DNA of 64,000 nucleotides from Sepiola atlantica (GCA_963556195.1 OY744521.1:129752788-129816787); one strand, 5' to 3'; counted from the stretch's first letter, positions 1 to 12,340 are shown. The notes: generated by a model not told the origin, from the letters alone. Numbers and translations are program-made.

Positions 1-308
1 GCGATGGAGATAGAACGCAATAAAATGAAAGACTGGTAATAAAAATGATTATTGGTTATTAATATCATAAAAACCGTTTGTCAGTCTAGCTGTTTACAAC
101 ACACGTAAAAGACAGTGAAAATTGTCCAACATTAAAAGGTAAGTGTATTTCAAAAACTATTTTAAATACATTTTTTATGAGAGAAAGTTAATTACTAACA
201 TGTTTTCTATTAATTTTGTTTCATATTTAAACTTATATTTTAATGTATCGTTGTAGAAATTAAATATATTATTTTACTATATAAGAACATATGAGTATTA
301 TTATGTTC
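1..308. other. AT-rich spacer, nothing recognised
   Basis: Low-complexity AT-rich DNA with short poly-T and poly-A runs. I see no open frame of interest, no RNA gene and no repeat with a partner in the window. Confidence 0.5.
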
Positions 309-600
309 TAGATTTACACCCTCAGATAAATAACCCCTCCAAACAAAAATTACATTCTACTTTTTAGGAGATTACGTATGAACACCCTGAATAAAAAGTA
401 AAATCTATTATTTAAGAATTTAGAGTGGGGATCAGTTTCACATATAAATTGAACGTAAAATGAGCTCCAATTTGTGAAACATTCTAGCGGTTTAGAACAG
501 TTAATCAAAAAATTGTTATTTTACCCTGGGAGATAAATTCTGTGCGTTTATTCTTTTTTTTGGGGGGGGGGGATTCTACTTTTTTAAGCGATTACGGATA
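309..600 (+). repeat. Interspersed repeat, inverted relative to the copy at 51 kb
   Basis: Reading forward, this block matches the reverse complement of about 51050-51330. Shared landmarks in order are ACACCCT, ATTCTACTTT, GATTACG(T)ATGAACAC, GATCAGTTTCACATATAAA, a run like ACGTAAAATGA and AAATTCTGTGCGTTT. A G10 tract (562-573) and a second ATTCTACTTTTTTAAGCGA start follow at 572-590. The sequence codes for nothing I recognise. It is probably a non-autonomous mobile element; the class is open. Confidence 0.6.
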
Positions 601-760
601 ATCTAGCATTATTAATTAATTTATTTAACAATGTGCTCCCAATCTAAAATACATATATAATATATCTCACATCTAAATACATATAAAATGTATACAAATA
701 AATATACAATAAATAAAAAATTAAATAATAAATATTTAAAAAAAAAATAAACAAATAATA

Positions 761-809
<49 letters not shown>

Positions 810-2520
810 TAAATATTTAATACACAGACTTCTATTGTTGAATCTATGAATTTATTTCCATTTATATCCTAATTTAGTATCAGCCACAGTTAAGCCCCTT
901 ATACCGGCTCAGTCTTACGATTAAAATCTAAAACTTACTAGATCCAATTAAGCCTAAACTAAATATATAAGTGCCTATAATTAGTAACTAATTACATTAA
1001 TTCGATAAATTTATTTAAGGAAAAACACTATTAATAATATTTCTTGAATTTATGATAACAAATGAAAATTTATTGAAAATTAATAATAGAAAAAGAAAAT
1101 GAGAATAATTATTAATTACTTTATATTAAAAACAAAACGAAAAATACGAAAGTAACACAATAACACAGAGAAAGAAATAAAACTATATTATTAAAACAAA
1201 CAGTTAATTAATAATCATACATACCCAATTAATTTATCTAATATCACACACCTATTTTTGAATTAAAAAAACTGTTAGGAAATTTAAAATTTATCAATTT
1301 GTATTCTCTACGAGGCTGATTTGTTCCAACCCTACTCTCCGGCATCCATTTTGGTGAGTTCTCCACAGAGACGGATTTTTTCTTTGGTGTCTATTTTTGA
1401 CAAAGGGAAGATTTTCCCGAAATATTAAATGGTTCTTAATCACTATCCGGACAACACACAGCCGATACCACACTTGCTGTTATATAAGATTTTAAAGAAA
1501 AAATAAATAGTAAGTACCCCCATCTTATTATTTTTGTACTTTCCAGAAGAATACCCGTCCCAGTAAAATGAATTCCATGAACAGAACAGTTTGTCCTAAT
1601 GTTACGTCCCATTACTAAAATTAAAATCAAGATATAATAATACTAAACCTATAATGCTTATTTTGATTTTGATCAAAATCCATTAGATGATTTTGATTCT
1701 AGAAAATGCATAAAATTTAAAGTTTCATGAGTCTTAAGAAGACATTTAAATTCAGGAAATGTTGCTTGATTGGTGTCTCATGACTATGGATCTAAGTCAA
1801 TGCAAATCTTCAAATTAGAGGTTGTCATATTATGTATCCTTAAAACCCTTTAAAATACCCTAAATAAACTCACACTTTGGGAATATTAATTAATTGATGT
1901 TTAATAACAATTAACATTTCAAAAAAATCAGAAACATTTGAATTTTCAGTAAAGATTTCTACTTTCTTTCCCTTCATTTACATGAAACTAAATTACGCTA
2001 AACATATCTCACATTTGGACCCTATACGCCTAGCAGCCGTGTTATTAAATTCATAATAATCAGTAAATTAGTTTAGGTGTTGATCCTATACACAGAAATA
2101 AATAAACATATAAACATACTTAACTTAATGAAGATAGAGATAATATATACGTGTACCAATCAATATAAGCATCCATAAATATAACCATGACAGTTCAACG
2201 CGTACTGCAATCGAGCAGTACGAGTCTGTCATTATTATATTGTTATTGCATGCCTAAACTACTTATAGATCATTCCTTGAGACAAATTTGATTAAGTAGG
2301 CAAATAAACTCATGTCCTATGCGGACAGATAAAAAAACGAGTTTAGAAAAACAATAAAACAAAATGTTTTCATGAGATACATACTAATTATTTGTTATCA
2401 CTTTGAATATATCTATGTTCTTTTATCTGGTTGGAATATTTGATAATACTTATCAAAATACTGGGTTTTGTTATATGATGTGTATCTATTTATCCTACAA
2501 TGTCTATACATTCGCATTAT
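601..2520. other. AT-rich spacer with one (AT)n tract
   Basis: Non-coding AT-rich sequence. It contains an (AT)n microsatellite at 765-806. The open frame on the minus strand near 1436-1630 has no recognisable motif and I do not support it as a gene. Confidence 0.5.
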
Positions 2521-2523
2521 AGT

Positions 2524-2912
2524 AATTAACTAGCTTTTTCTACCCGGTGTTGCCCGGAGTCTTTGAAAAGATTTATTTCTCAAGTTATTTAAATCAACTC
2601 TTAATAGTCCTATTTCTATAACATCTATTCTGTTAAACTATATTTCTACGTATGAAAAAGAAAAATCTACTTTTTTAGTTATATGTTTCCTGGCAACTTT
2701 TAGCGTTTCGCGAGTACGATTTAACTCGCAATGACTTAACATTTTTCATTTTATAGTTGTTTGGGAATAATGCCGAAACTTATTCCGCTACAAATAATCT
2801 ATATGACTGAAATATAATTAAACCGAAAATAATTCATACCTCCCCCATCGGACAAACTTCAGAATAAAAGCAATACAAAAATGAACATATAAAACTCCCG
2901 GGCAACGCTATG
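2524..2912. repeat. Repeat with GTTGCCCGG-type ends (weak)
   Basis: The left end reads CTTTTTCTACCCGGTGTTGC and the right end, read in reverse complement, has AGCGTTGCCCGGGAG. The same CGGGCAACGC core recurs loosely at 15925 (CAGGCAACGCTGTGG). Such CCCGG(C/T)GTTGCCCGG motifs are common at the ends of interspersed repeats in mollusc genomes (general recollection). The interior codes for nothing recognised. Confidence 0.3.
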
Positions 2913-4189
2913 TAGTTACAGCTAGCTATGACCAAATACAATTCATCCGTGTGAATTACTAAAAAGAGAACTAAAAATCGAACGAAACGAAATTTGGTTG
3001 ATTGCCAAACAGAACACGAATGCGCAAAATAAATGTTCAGAAGTAGGAAAATAATTTTTATTTTTGTAAATACTTTTCGTATTTATTCAAAAAGTATTTT
3101 TCTAACCTGTACATGTACTAAATTGGCCTATATTGACCCCAAGCGAATCAATATTAGAGTATGTTTTTATGATAGCCAGCACGAGGTGGAATCTTTTTTT
3201 CTTGTAATGAAATAACAAAAGTGCTATAAAATGACTTATTTTAATAAGGACTGTTCGTTGTAATCTCCGCCGACCAAACACTGATTCCAATTTGTTTCTT
3301 TAAAGATTAGTCCATTTATATATTATTATTTTCGAAAAAAATTATTGTAATCATGATTTTAAGCTTTAACTCAATGATATTCCGTAAATAGTACTAACGG
3401 TGAATATCGAAAAGTTATTTGTATTAAATTAGTACCCGTTGAGTTTTGTGGCCGGAAGTAGTCCCGGAAATGTGGGAGGATTAACTTCTCTGACTCCGTC
3501 TATGATATTAGCAATCAAAACAAAAAATAGTCGATCAGATTAAATATTAAAATCGATTAAATTGATTGGAAATTAAATTTTAGTCTTTAATGCCTCACGA
3601 AACATATTTTTAGTAACAACTTGTAATGATTACCAAAATAACGAGTAACACTGACTTTACTTTATATGTAGAATTAACTACTTCATGTTTCGTTTCTGAT
3701 ATTAACATTGAATCCTTAATGATATTACATTAAAACAAACGGAATAAAAACGTATCTTAAATAAACAGAAACAGTAAAACATATTCATGTGTGTCATTCG
3801 TTTCAAGTGGATGCGACCTTTCATGACATCATTCAATTTCCAATGAGACGTACAAACGTAAATATCAAAAATTGATATAATAATAAAAATATAAGAAGGA
3901 TGAGGAGTAATTGAATAAAAACTTTGATTAATTTCTCCTTTTTTACCTAAAACATCGCAACTATTGTTAGCTAGCTAGGTTAGCCCGCTCGCTATAGCTT
4001 CACAATTTAATTCAGATTCACTATTTGAAATAAATGAAACGAAACTCATCAATAAGAAAAAGAATATAAAATTACTCCTATTGTCCCCCACCAAATTAAG
4101 ATATCTCTCTCATTTACTCATATACACATGAATGCACAGTACTAAAGAAAAGTTACATCTTCAAACATTGAAAGGAACTTTATTTTAAT
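2913..4189. other. AT-rich spacer, nothing recognised
   Basis: AT-rich non-coding sequence. Two short overlapping open frames near 3033-3290 lie antisense to each other and show no motif or family resemblance. Confidence 0.45.
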
Positions 4190-5061
4190 GGAAATCGCTA
4201 CAGACTAGGCATGAAGCCACTTGATGTAAGGAGCTAACAAGAACGAAATATGATTATCGCAAATACAGGAGATAACTATTGGTATTAGAAAAAATCAAAG
4301 TTATAGGTAGGAGGAAAACAGTCAGCAGAAAGAGTTCAACAAGTGTGCAGGTCTTGTAAATAAGCTACTGGAATAGGAAGCTGTATTACAATGAGGTATT
4401 AAAATAGCAAATTGATGGAGACCACTAGACGAACGAGTCAAACGATCTTGAACAAAAGAAGCAGGGAATAGATCAGACAATTTTGAAGAACACATGACAT
4501 ACTAGTATTTATAGAAGAGACTGAGACTAGCAACATCACGTCTGTGAGAGAGAGGGTGTAGAGAAGAAAAAGGGTGAGGCCAATCAAATTACAGATACGT
4601 TTCTGCACCTTATGAAGAATGGGCCAGAGATTCAGCAGTCTAAATATGACAAGAGTACTCCATACATAATCTGAAAGTAGATTTGTAGAGATAAAGATTA
4701 GTCTCAGCTGTGAAAAAGTGCTTGGGGTGATAGAGAGAATCGACATTACAAGAAGCAGGAAGAGCAATGGATCTAATGTATCAACTCAAAGAAAAAATTG
4801 ATGAGAGAGAAAGACTAAGAATTGTAAAAGTCAATTTCCCCTCAATGGCAGAGCTATCTATGAGAATCTCAGGAATAAAAACGGATTAAACGAAACAATC
4901 CATTTCGCACTCGAATATCCAATTGATTCCAGGTCAACTTCTTGATTAGCTGCATATTTGAACTGATCCTAGGGAGATGGGCGAGAACAACACCAGAATA
5001 AAGAGTGGTATCATCAGCATAGATATTAATTTTCTGGATAATATTCTCTGGAAGATCATTC
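4190..5061 (-). pseudogene. CR1-like LINE, RT end and 3' tail, broken
   Basis: Minus-strand remnant of a non-LTR retrotransposon ORF2. Reading from high to low coordinates: an RT segment with INIYADDTTLYS (the catalytic Y-A-D-D box) near 5030, then QKRICNLIG near 4600, then DLFPASFVQDRLTRSS and a short 3' tail near 4440-4200. The last two motifs belong to the conserved region after the RT in CR1/Jockey-type elements. Frameshifts separate these blocks, so no full protein can be made. The same tail recurs at 9660-9960 (+) and 41820-42200 (-), which makes it a family in this genome. The family name is inferred from translated motifs; assignment to CR1 rather than another Jockey-superfamily clade is uncertain. 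Confidence 0.75.
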
Positions 5062-5361
5062 ATGTAGAGAAGTAACAATGTTGAACCTAGAATAGCATTT
5101 ATGTAGAGAAGTAACAATGTTGAACCTAAAATAGCATTCATGTAGAGAAGTAACAATGTTGAACCTAGAATAGCATTCATGTAGAGAAGTAACAATGTTG
5201 AACCTAAAATAGATTCATGTAGAGAAGTAACAATGTTGAACCTAAAATAGATTCATATAGAGGAGTAACAATGTTGAACCTAGAATAGCATTCATGTAGA
5301 GAAGTAACAATGTTGAACATTCATGTAGAAAAGTAACAATGTTGAACCTAAAATAGCATTG
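5062..5361 (-). repeat. 39-bp tandem array inside the LINE RT region
   Basis: Eight copies of a GTAGAGAAGTAACAATGTTG-type unit start near 5062, 5101, 5140, 5179, 5217, 5255, 5294 and 5323. The first four starts are exactly 39 bp apart, so on the minus strand they encode a repeated 13-residue block, ILGSTLLLLYMNA. This block corresponds to the RT stretch just before the YADD box (ILGSTLLLLYMNDLPEN). Two following intervals are 38 bp and one is 29 bp, which breaks the frame. This is a tandem expansion of a coding segment, not a CRISPR: there are no spacers. Confidence 0.85.
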
Positions 5362-6255
5362 ATAGGAAAAGAGAATGAGGTGGCACCGTCCAAAGTTACT
5401 CGCAAGCTTCGATCAGAAAAAAACCCTAATAATGTCAAGAATATTCTAAAAATTAAATAAAACCTTTATTCAAATTTTAAAATATAAACAGAACAGAAAT
5501 TCGTTCAAAAATGTTATTGTGATTTCAAACTTAAGCTTCTCTCTGGGACATGCATACATCTTAATAAGACAAACAGATAATAGATTGGTTAAATATGAGT
5601 GAATTACAGAAAAATTACTCTTATACAGGTATATGATTTTATTAGGAGCCAAGTACTTTCTGGAGCTGTAGAATAATCCCACCGATTTATGTGCATTTAA
5701 TCGTATTAAACAAAGCGTTTACAATAAGAATTGATCTTCGGCATTAAAAACACTCTCAAATTTATGTTTGCCATTAAACAGAAAAGCAAAACCTAACATA
5801 AAAAAATTCAATCAAAATTAATTGCCAAATAAAATCGCTTGATGATTGGAATTTCATATTTAGTTTATGTATTCAAATGCAGATAAGATAACGACACACT
5901 TGTTCAGTCTGATAATCAATTTAGTTAAAAATATGGGTTTGATTTTTAACGTTGTGCAATTATAAAGTTTTATATGCTACTGTGTTAAAAAACATTTCGA
6001 GAGGCTTATTAGAAATTAATAATCTATTAGCTTCTTTCTGTCGCACACGTGCACACATAAAACCTATTTCTGTTTTTATAAAGTAGGGTAAGTTTTTCTG
6101 TTCATATATTGGCATGTACAAAATTCACTCCTAAACTAACTAACCGATCATTACACATTTCGGGACACAGCTAAAGAGGTTCAAATGTAGGATATGTTCA
6201 GTTGAATTTAGTTTTATGCAAAGCGGTTAAAAAGGGGTGGAAACTCTTTGTAAAA
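5362..6255. other. AT-rich spacer, nothing recognised
   Basis: Non-coding AT-rich sequence beside the LINE. No repeat partner, RNA gene or protein motif was seen. Confidence 0.45.
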
Positions 6256-6630
6256 TTAAATTCCTAATCTAATAGGTCCTTCACTATCAAAAAAGCTCTA
6301 GCCCCTGTCCCATCGCTGCAATGTTGCACCATTGCGCTTGTTTTACAAGTACTTCAATGGAATGTACTCCGATGAACTTGCTGTTAGGGTGCCCCTTCGA
6401 CGTAAATACACTCGACCAACCCGACAATCAGCCAGATCCCATCAGTCACTGTGGAGGTCCACAGATGTCATAGAACCTTCCACTCCAATAGCTTCTTTCC
6501 TCCAGCGGTCGGCCTTTGGAACTCACTTCCTGCTCTCTGTTTCCCCGACCGTACATATATGAAGAAATTTAAAACTAATGTGAACAAGCATCTTGCTACA
6601 CAGTTCCCAATTTAAGATGACCACCAAAAC
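6256..6630 (+). pseudogene. CR1-like LINE C-terminal tail, broken
   Basis: Plus-strand remnant of the post-RT region of a CR1-like LINE. A frame near 6332 gives LFYKYFNGMYSDELAVRVPL, followed by an Arg/Ser-rich stretch. Near 6500 the conserved ending (a W-N-S-L-P-like block) continues only in another frame, so there is a frameshift. The same landmarks appear at 18860-19070 and 60900-61160. The element is 5'-truncated, as is usual for LINE copies. Confidence 0.7.
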
Positions 6631-7769
6631 TTACACCCTAATTTTCAGTAGCCTCTTACATCTACAGTGGCAACTTGCCTTGTTTTGGGTGAAAAAAGTA
6701 AAAAAAAGATTCTTGTTAAATTTTACTAATAGGGATTAGACATCAGTTTATAAATATTCTGCAAATGTCAGTTTCTTTGTTGAATTTTAAAGTTTTTCAG
6801 GGAGCATAATATGGGCACAACTTCCTATTTGAAAATTCGTGTATATCAGATTTGCATTGGATTTAATCCATAGTTATTAAATAGCAACGAAGCAAGTTTA
6901 CCTGGATTTGAATTTCACCGTAAGACTACATTTGAGACATTTTCTAAAATAAAAATCATGTAATGGATTTTGATAAAAATTGAAATAAGATCCATACATA
7001 CGATTCAGAATAATTATATCTTGATTTTAATCTTCGTAAAAAAGACATGAAAATGATACTAAACTGTTCGTATCGTGGAATTAATTTAATCCGTCTTGCG
7101 ACGAGTATTGTTTAAAGATACGTGATTGACATCCAACTGTTTCTCCGCTAAAGAGACATATTCTTAAAGAGATCTTTATGATTCAGCCAATTCCTTGTTA
7201 TAGACAGAAATCGGGGAAAGTTGTAAATGGAGGCCAATCCCTCCTTTCACCATTCACTTTTTAGCGTTGAACATTTATAATGACGATGGTGAACAGGTGC
7301 AAGCGAGAGACTCGAACAGCGCGTCCAGCCGACTAAGAATGTATTGACGATTTATGGCTGCTCGTCGTTTGTCAGCGATTGCGACGCGGCTGTTGAGATC
7401 ACTCGAGACTTCGTGATATTTCCCGGTCTTTTATTGGTGAAAATGAACATTTCAAGAATCTTCTCTTCCCTCGACAAAATAGAATATTTGGTTTGGGTGA
7501 AAATGTTTATTGTTTAAACAATCATTTAGATCCTAGCAAGCAATTAATTCTCCTTACGTACATACGAAATTGGGCTTGGTAAAACACAAGATCCTAGACA
7601 TGGAGAACGGAGTTGAGAGAATGTGAGAGAAAGAGAGGGTGAGAGAGAGGTGCGGAGAGAAAGACAGAGTAGCAGTAATCTATTGAGAAACAGAGGGTGA
7701 CAAAAGTGTGTGTGTAAATGAAAGAGAAGAAAAGAGAAGAACATGATAATGAGAAAGAACGGGTATTGA
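6631..7769. other. Spacer, nothing recognised; GA-rich patch at 7620-7740
   Basis: Mixed-composition non-coding DNA. The stretch 7260-7440 has higher GC content than its surroundings but no motif. A purine-rich patch at about 7610-7740 generates a false open frame on the minus strand. Confidence 0.4.
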
Positions 7770-8071
7770 TTTAGTCCTCTCCAGCAGTTAGGCACAAGGC
7801 CAGTTTTTATCTTACTCCCACAAGTAAGATGTGACCCAAGGTCGGGTCGGGAAAGTGGGGTTTAAAAATTGCCTGGGAAGTCCCGTCGGCATTCCCGGTA
7901 GGGGCGTCTCAGGCAGTAAGCAATAAACTTACTTCTCCCCAAAGAGGGGAGGCGACCCATAGACCGGCGTGAATCAAACCCCGAAGGTCAAGACAATACC
8001 AGTCTATGGGGTGCAGTATCCATCGGAACAGATACTACACTTTGATCTTAGCCAAAAGACCAAGAAAAGAA
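7770..8071 (-). mobile_element. SINE-like element with a U2 snRNA-derived head
   Basis: Read on the minus strand from 8071, the element begins like U2 snRNA: CTTTTGGCTAAGATCAAAGT then GTAGTATCTGTTC, matching the 5' hairpin, branchpoint-recognition-adjacent segment and start of stem IIa. After GGATACTGCAC (about 8011) it leaves U2. A GC-rich, strongly structured body follows: a CCATAGACTGG/CCGGTCTATGG hairpin, AGTAAG/CTTACT, and TGCCTG...CAGGCA near GCAATTTTTAAACC. The body lacks the canonical U2 3' domain, so this is not a functional U2 gene. A second copy of the body without the U2 head lies at 32978-33184 on the plus strand, which shows an interspersed family. The body also contains GGTTTGATTC, resembling a pol III B box. 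The U2 match is seen directly; the SINE interpretation is inference. Confidence 0.75.
8011..8071 (-). ncRNA. U2 snRNA 5'-end-like segment
   Basis: About 60 nt resembling U2 snRNA nucleotides 1-45, with the stem IIa region shortened. Near the 5' end GGCC is changed to GGTC and the terminal bases differ. The GTATC/GATAC pairing of stem IIa is retained with a short loop. It is part of the repeat above rather than an intact snRNA gene; no Sm site or 3' stem-loops of U2 follow. Confidence 0.7.
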
Positions 8072-8110
8072 CAAGTAGATCCAATAGAGATAACAAGAAT
8101 TTTTAAAGAT

Positions 8111-9339
<1,229 letters not shown>

Positions 9340-9645
9340 CCATGAACAGAGTTTATTTCCCAAACTCCCAATATTTGAAATGCATTACCACGAGACTGCT
9401 TTCCTTACAGATTAAAACACCGTTGTCTTCAATTCCAATGTCAACAAATATTTATCATAAACCATCATAATGTAAGCAAATTTTGTTCGTTCCATTCACC
9501 ATTTTCAATCATCTCATAATATTCTTCATTATTAAACTGATAATCCATCCATCTCATTAACTCTTATCCTCGAGTAGATTTTTGCTTTCATATGTAGTGA
9601 CTCATTGGTAAAAAATAATGATAACGAATAAATGGTAAACTCTAG
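9340..9645 (+). repeat. Interspersed repeat, copy 1 of 3
   Basis: Shares ACGAGACTGCT, then GTCTTCAATTCCAATGTCAA, with the reverse complement of 63690-63830. It also shares a longer stretch, including TTATCCTCGAG and CATATGTAGTGACTCATT, with 45120-45345. Order and spacing are conserved between copies, so this is a dispersed repeat family. The type is not recognised. Confidence 0.6.
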
Positions 9646-9659
9646 TGTTTGCTTTTTTC

Positions 9660-9965
9660 CTGATCCCTTGGCTCGTTGGTCTAGTGGTCTTTATCACTTT
9701 GCTGTTTAGGTACCTCTTTCTAATACATGTTCCTATTCGAATAACTTTTTTCCAATCATTCTGCTCTTGTAGAACTCTCTTCCTGCTTACAGTTTTCCCC
9801 CTACTATAGTCGTTGTCTTTTTTGGACTAATATCAATAAGCAATTCCTGTATTTGCGTTAATCACCTTTCGTTCTATGTAGCCCTTTACATCAAATGACT
9901 CCCAGCCTTGTCTAGAATGTTGGGATTAAATATTCCTGGAAGAAAGTTAAAAAATCTCGCACGTG
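9660..9965 (+). pseudogene. CR1-like LINE 3' tail
   Basis: The plus strand matches, block for block, the minus-strand tail at 4200-4440. It reads TTGGCTCGTTGGTCTAGTGG, then a TTTGCTGTTT block, then AACTCTCTTCCTGCTTACAG (Asn-Ser-Leu-Pro-Ala in one frame), ending in CTCCCAGCCTTGTC. It has frameshifts and stops and is strongly 5'-truncated. Confidence 0.65.
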
Positions 9966-10165
9966 AGAATGCAGCAACAATTATGTAGTTAAGTGCAAAA
10001 TAAAAACAAGGCAACAGCTTTTGTGAGAAGGAACACAACAACAATAAATAAGTTTAAAACAGTTTTACTTGTGAGAAAACATGAGGGCAAATATATACAA
10101 CAAATGGTGAGTTCAAGGTTCAGAAAGGAGGAAGTTAATTTAGGTTAGCGAAAACGTGCTTCGCG
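9966..10165. other. Spacer
   Basis: No feature seen. Confidence 0.4.
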
Positions 10166-10480
10166 AATTTATCTTGTGGGAGTTCAGGTAACAGATTGCA
10201 CGTACGCCCGCTCCCGTTCTGGCTCCTGTCGAAATGTAGTCAGATGGTTGATAACAGGAATGAGTGGGGGCTCTCTGCGACTGCCGTCGAGGGCTTTGTC
10301 TCAGAAGGATCCAGCCGCGGTCCTACCAGGTTCAAAAGGTGGGTCGAAAAGAGCCGTGACACAGCGTGCAAGCGTTTTTATGGGCTGACTCACGTGACCC
10401 CATAATGGTGTAGAGGTTGGGATGCATGACAGCCAATCTGTGAGACCCTTAAGGAACAAGGCTGCAGCCAGTCAGTAAGG
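10166..10480. other. GC-richer island, unrecognised
   Basis: About 310 bp with a base composition near 50% GC in an otherwise AT-rich region. Two overlapping plus-strand frames (10176-10388 and 10196-10405) stay open across it, neither with a domain I recognise. It could be an exon-like fragment, part of a mobile element, or a pseudogene. I see no splice signals that decide this. Confidence 0.3.
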
Positions 10481-11437
10481 GGGACATTAATAAATTCCAA
10501 TAAGAGCGACTTCCATTAAAAATACCAGTACGAACAATACACTGAAACAATACAACAAGGCAAAAACTGAATTCCGAAAATTATCGAAGAGTATTAGAGC
10601 TTTGGTAGATCAGTCTTTAATTCACATCGTCAACAGATACGTCAGGCTCTCGGATCTGCTTAAAGAACTTCTGCCATTCTGTGTTGATTGTTAAGCTCAA
10701 TCTAGAGTTGAGCATAGATTGCTGATATTACCAGGTGATAATCCTCCTCCTTTCCCTCTTTATCCTTCACGTTATACCAACCAATAAGTATATCTAATAA
10801 AACTTGCTACTCTAATATCCGGAGTAGAAAGCGAGTACTGATAGGAACAATTAAAAGCAGGGACTGTAAGTCGATGCTTTTCAGCCGCCGGAGACTCAAG
10901 TTAACAGATAAAACAGCTCTTGGAAGCAGGTCGTTTAGTGAAGCGTTAGTGGTTTGGTAGGCCAAAACGAATGAAAGAAATACGGCTATTTTTAAGATGC
11001 ATCCACTCAAACTCTGTGTCACGTGACAAACAGGCGATTTACAACTTTAGCTTGACCGAACAACGGACAAACAAATCTTCTTGAAACAATGTGGGTAACG
11101 GATAAACATGCTATTAAATGCTCAACCGTAACTAAGCGACAGACGGGCTGAACAACTTATAGAGATGTGGCACTACAACAGCTGAGTTTTCGATCCAAAC
11201 AGATTATCCGCATTACGGCTTCTCACGTAGATAACTTAAGACTTGTCGGTTTGATGACACGTCGCAGTAATTCGTTTTCTATCATCCTCTTACTCTCTCT
11301 CGTTTATGCACCTTCCTTTTAATAAACATCTTACTTAAGCAAATAACAAAAAGGGCAGCAATTCATTTGGAGTTTAACAATCTTTTAGTGTTATGTTTTT
11401 GAATTTTTTAGATGAGGATGCATAATTTGTATTACTT
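10481..11437. other. Spacer, nothing recognised
   Basis: Mixed non-coding DNA with no partner in the window. The minus-strand frame 10807-11022 has no recognisable motif. Confidence 0.4.
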
Positions 11438-11909
11438 AGAATATTCGAACTACTGTTCTCATCTGGCATGTTTTTCTCACAACGTTTCGACCATTCTACG
11501 AGTGCTTCTTGTCGTACCCGAGAATCTCTACGGAATTTCGAACGGAGCAATTTATTGAATCCACGGGGATAGCTTGCTCTCGTTCAGTCATCCATGACCG
11601 GCTAGACGTTTTAAGTAATTCGTAATTGTATTCTCAGTATCGCCCGTACTGAGGATTGAACCTTCAATTTCAACAAGATTATCATTTAAAACTGATTAAA
11701 CTTAGCACCTTTATCCCTTCCGCTATGAATCCTTGCAAGCTACCGCCGTGTATGAAATGAAGGATCTCGTTCGAAATTCTGTACAAATGTCTAAGTTCGA
11801 CATAAAGAGTTACGATTTCGACAAGACACACTTGAAGAAGGTCGAGGTAACATTGACCGAAATCGTGTGAGCATAAAATCTAAAACGAGAACAGTAGTCC
11901 GAATAATCC
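11438..11909. mobile_element. Non-autonomous TIR element, copy 1
   Basis: The left end has ATTCGAACTACTGTTCTC and the right end, in reverse complement, has ATTATTCGGACTACTGTTCT. Similarity between the ends continues inward for about 60 bp, to CTCACAACGTTTCGACC on the left and its counterpart on the right. Two other copies with the same ends lie at 36889-37252 and 50285-50834. Inside, the minus strand carries TAGCGGAAGGG and GGTTCAATCC, which resemble tRNA A and B boxes about 60 nt apart. No transposase is present. The superfamily is not assigned. Confidence 0.65.
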
Positions 11910-12244
11910 AACTAATTGTTTTATTTATATTTAAGGTAAACATGTATAAGCAGATACTGTACAAATATCGGATCTGCTTATTTGCCACGTCTAACTAACG
12001 ACTTTATGTCTGTGACATAACTTCATTGACATGTAGCTTTAACTCGACTACTAATGGAAAATTACACTTTATATTTGATTTTAACATTACGTGGACATTT
12101 TCGATTCTGACTTTTTTAAATACAAAAAAAAGAAACAATTAAAGTCTTTAACCATAGTCGATGGCGATCCGAAGGCTCCTTTTTCATTGGCTACTACATC
12201 GATATGTAAGGAAGGGCGCCACTCCTTTCCCAGCGTTGATCCAC

Positions 12245-12283
12245 AAACGAGAGCAAGCTATCCCCATGGATTTCGTAACCTTA
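12245..12283 (-). repeat. Inverted piece of TIR element copy 1
   Basis: GAGAGCAAGCTATCCCCATG and flanking bases are the reverse complement of about 11553-11585 inside the TIR element. This indicates a local inverted duplication reaching beyond the element. Confidence 0.6.
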
Positions 12284-12340
12284 TAATGCTGAGTGTTTCG
12301 CAAAGAGGGATGAAGTACCATTTTTGAAGTCTTTGGTATG

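Noticed and set aside
5062..5361. Possible CRISPR-like array
   Set aside because: Units are head-to-tail without spacers and lie inside a LINE reverse transcriptase; this is a tandem expansion in a eukaryotic genome.
8011..8071. Functional U2 snRNA gene
   Set aside because: Similarity ends in stem IIa; the branchpoint-side structure, canonical Sm site and 3' stem-loops of U2 do not follow.
11478..11520. Hammerhead-like GAAACGTTGTG near the left end of TIR copy 1
   Set aside because: The CTGANGA box is not present, and the similarity between copies is explained by the 60-bp terminal inverted repeats.
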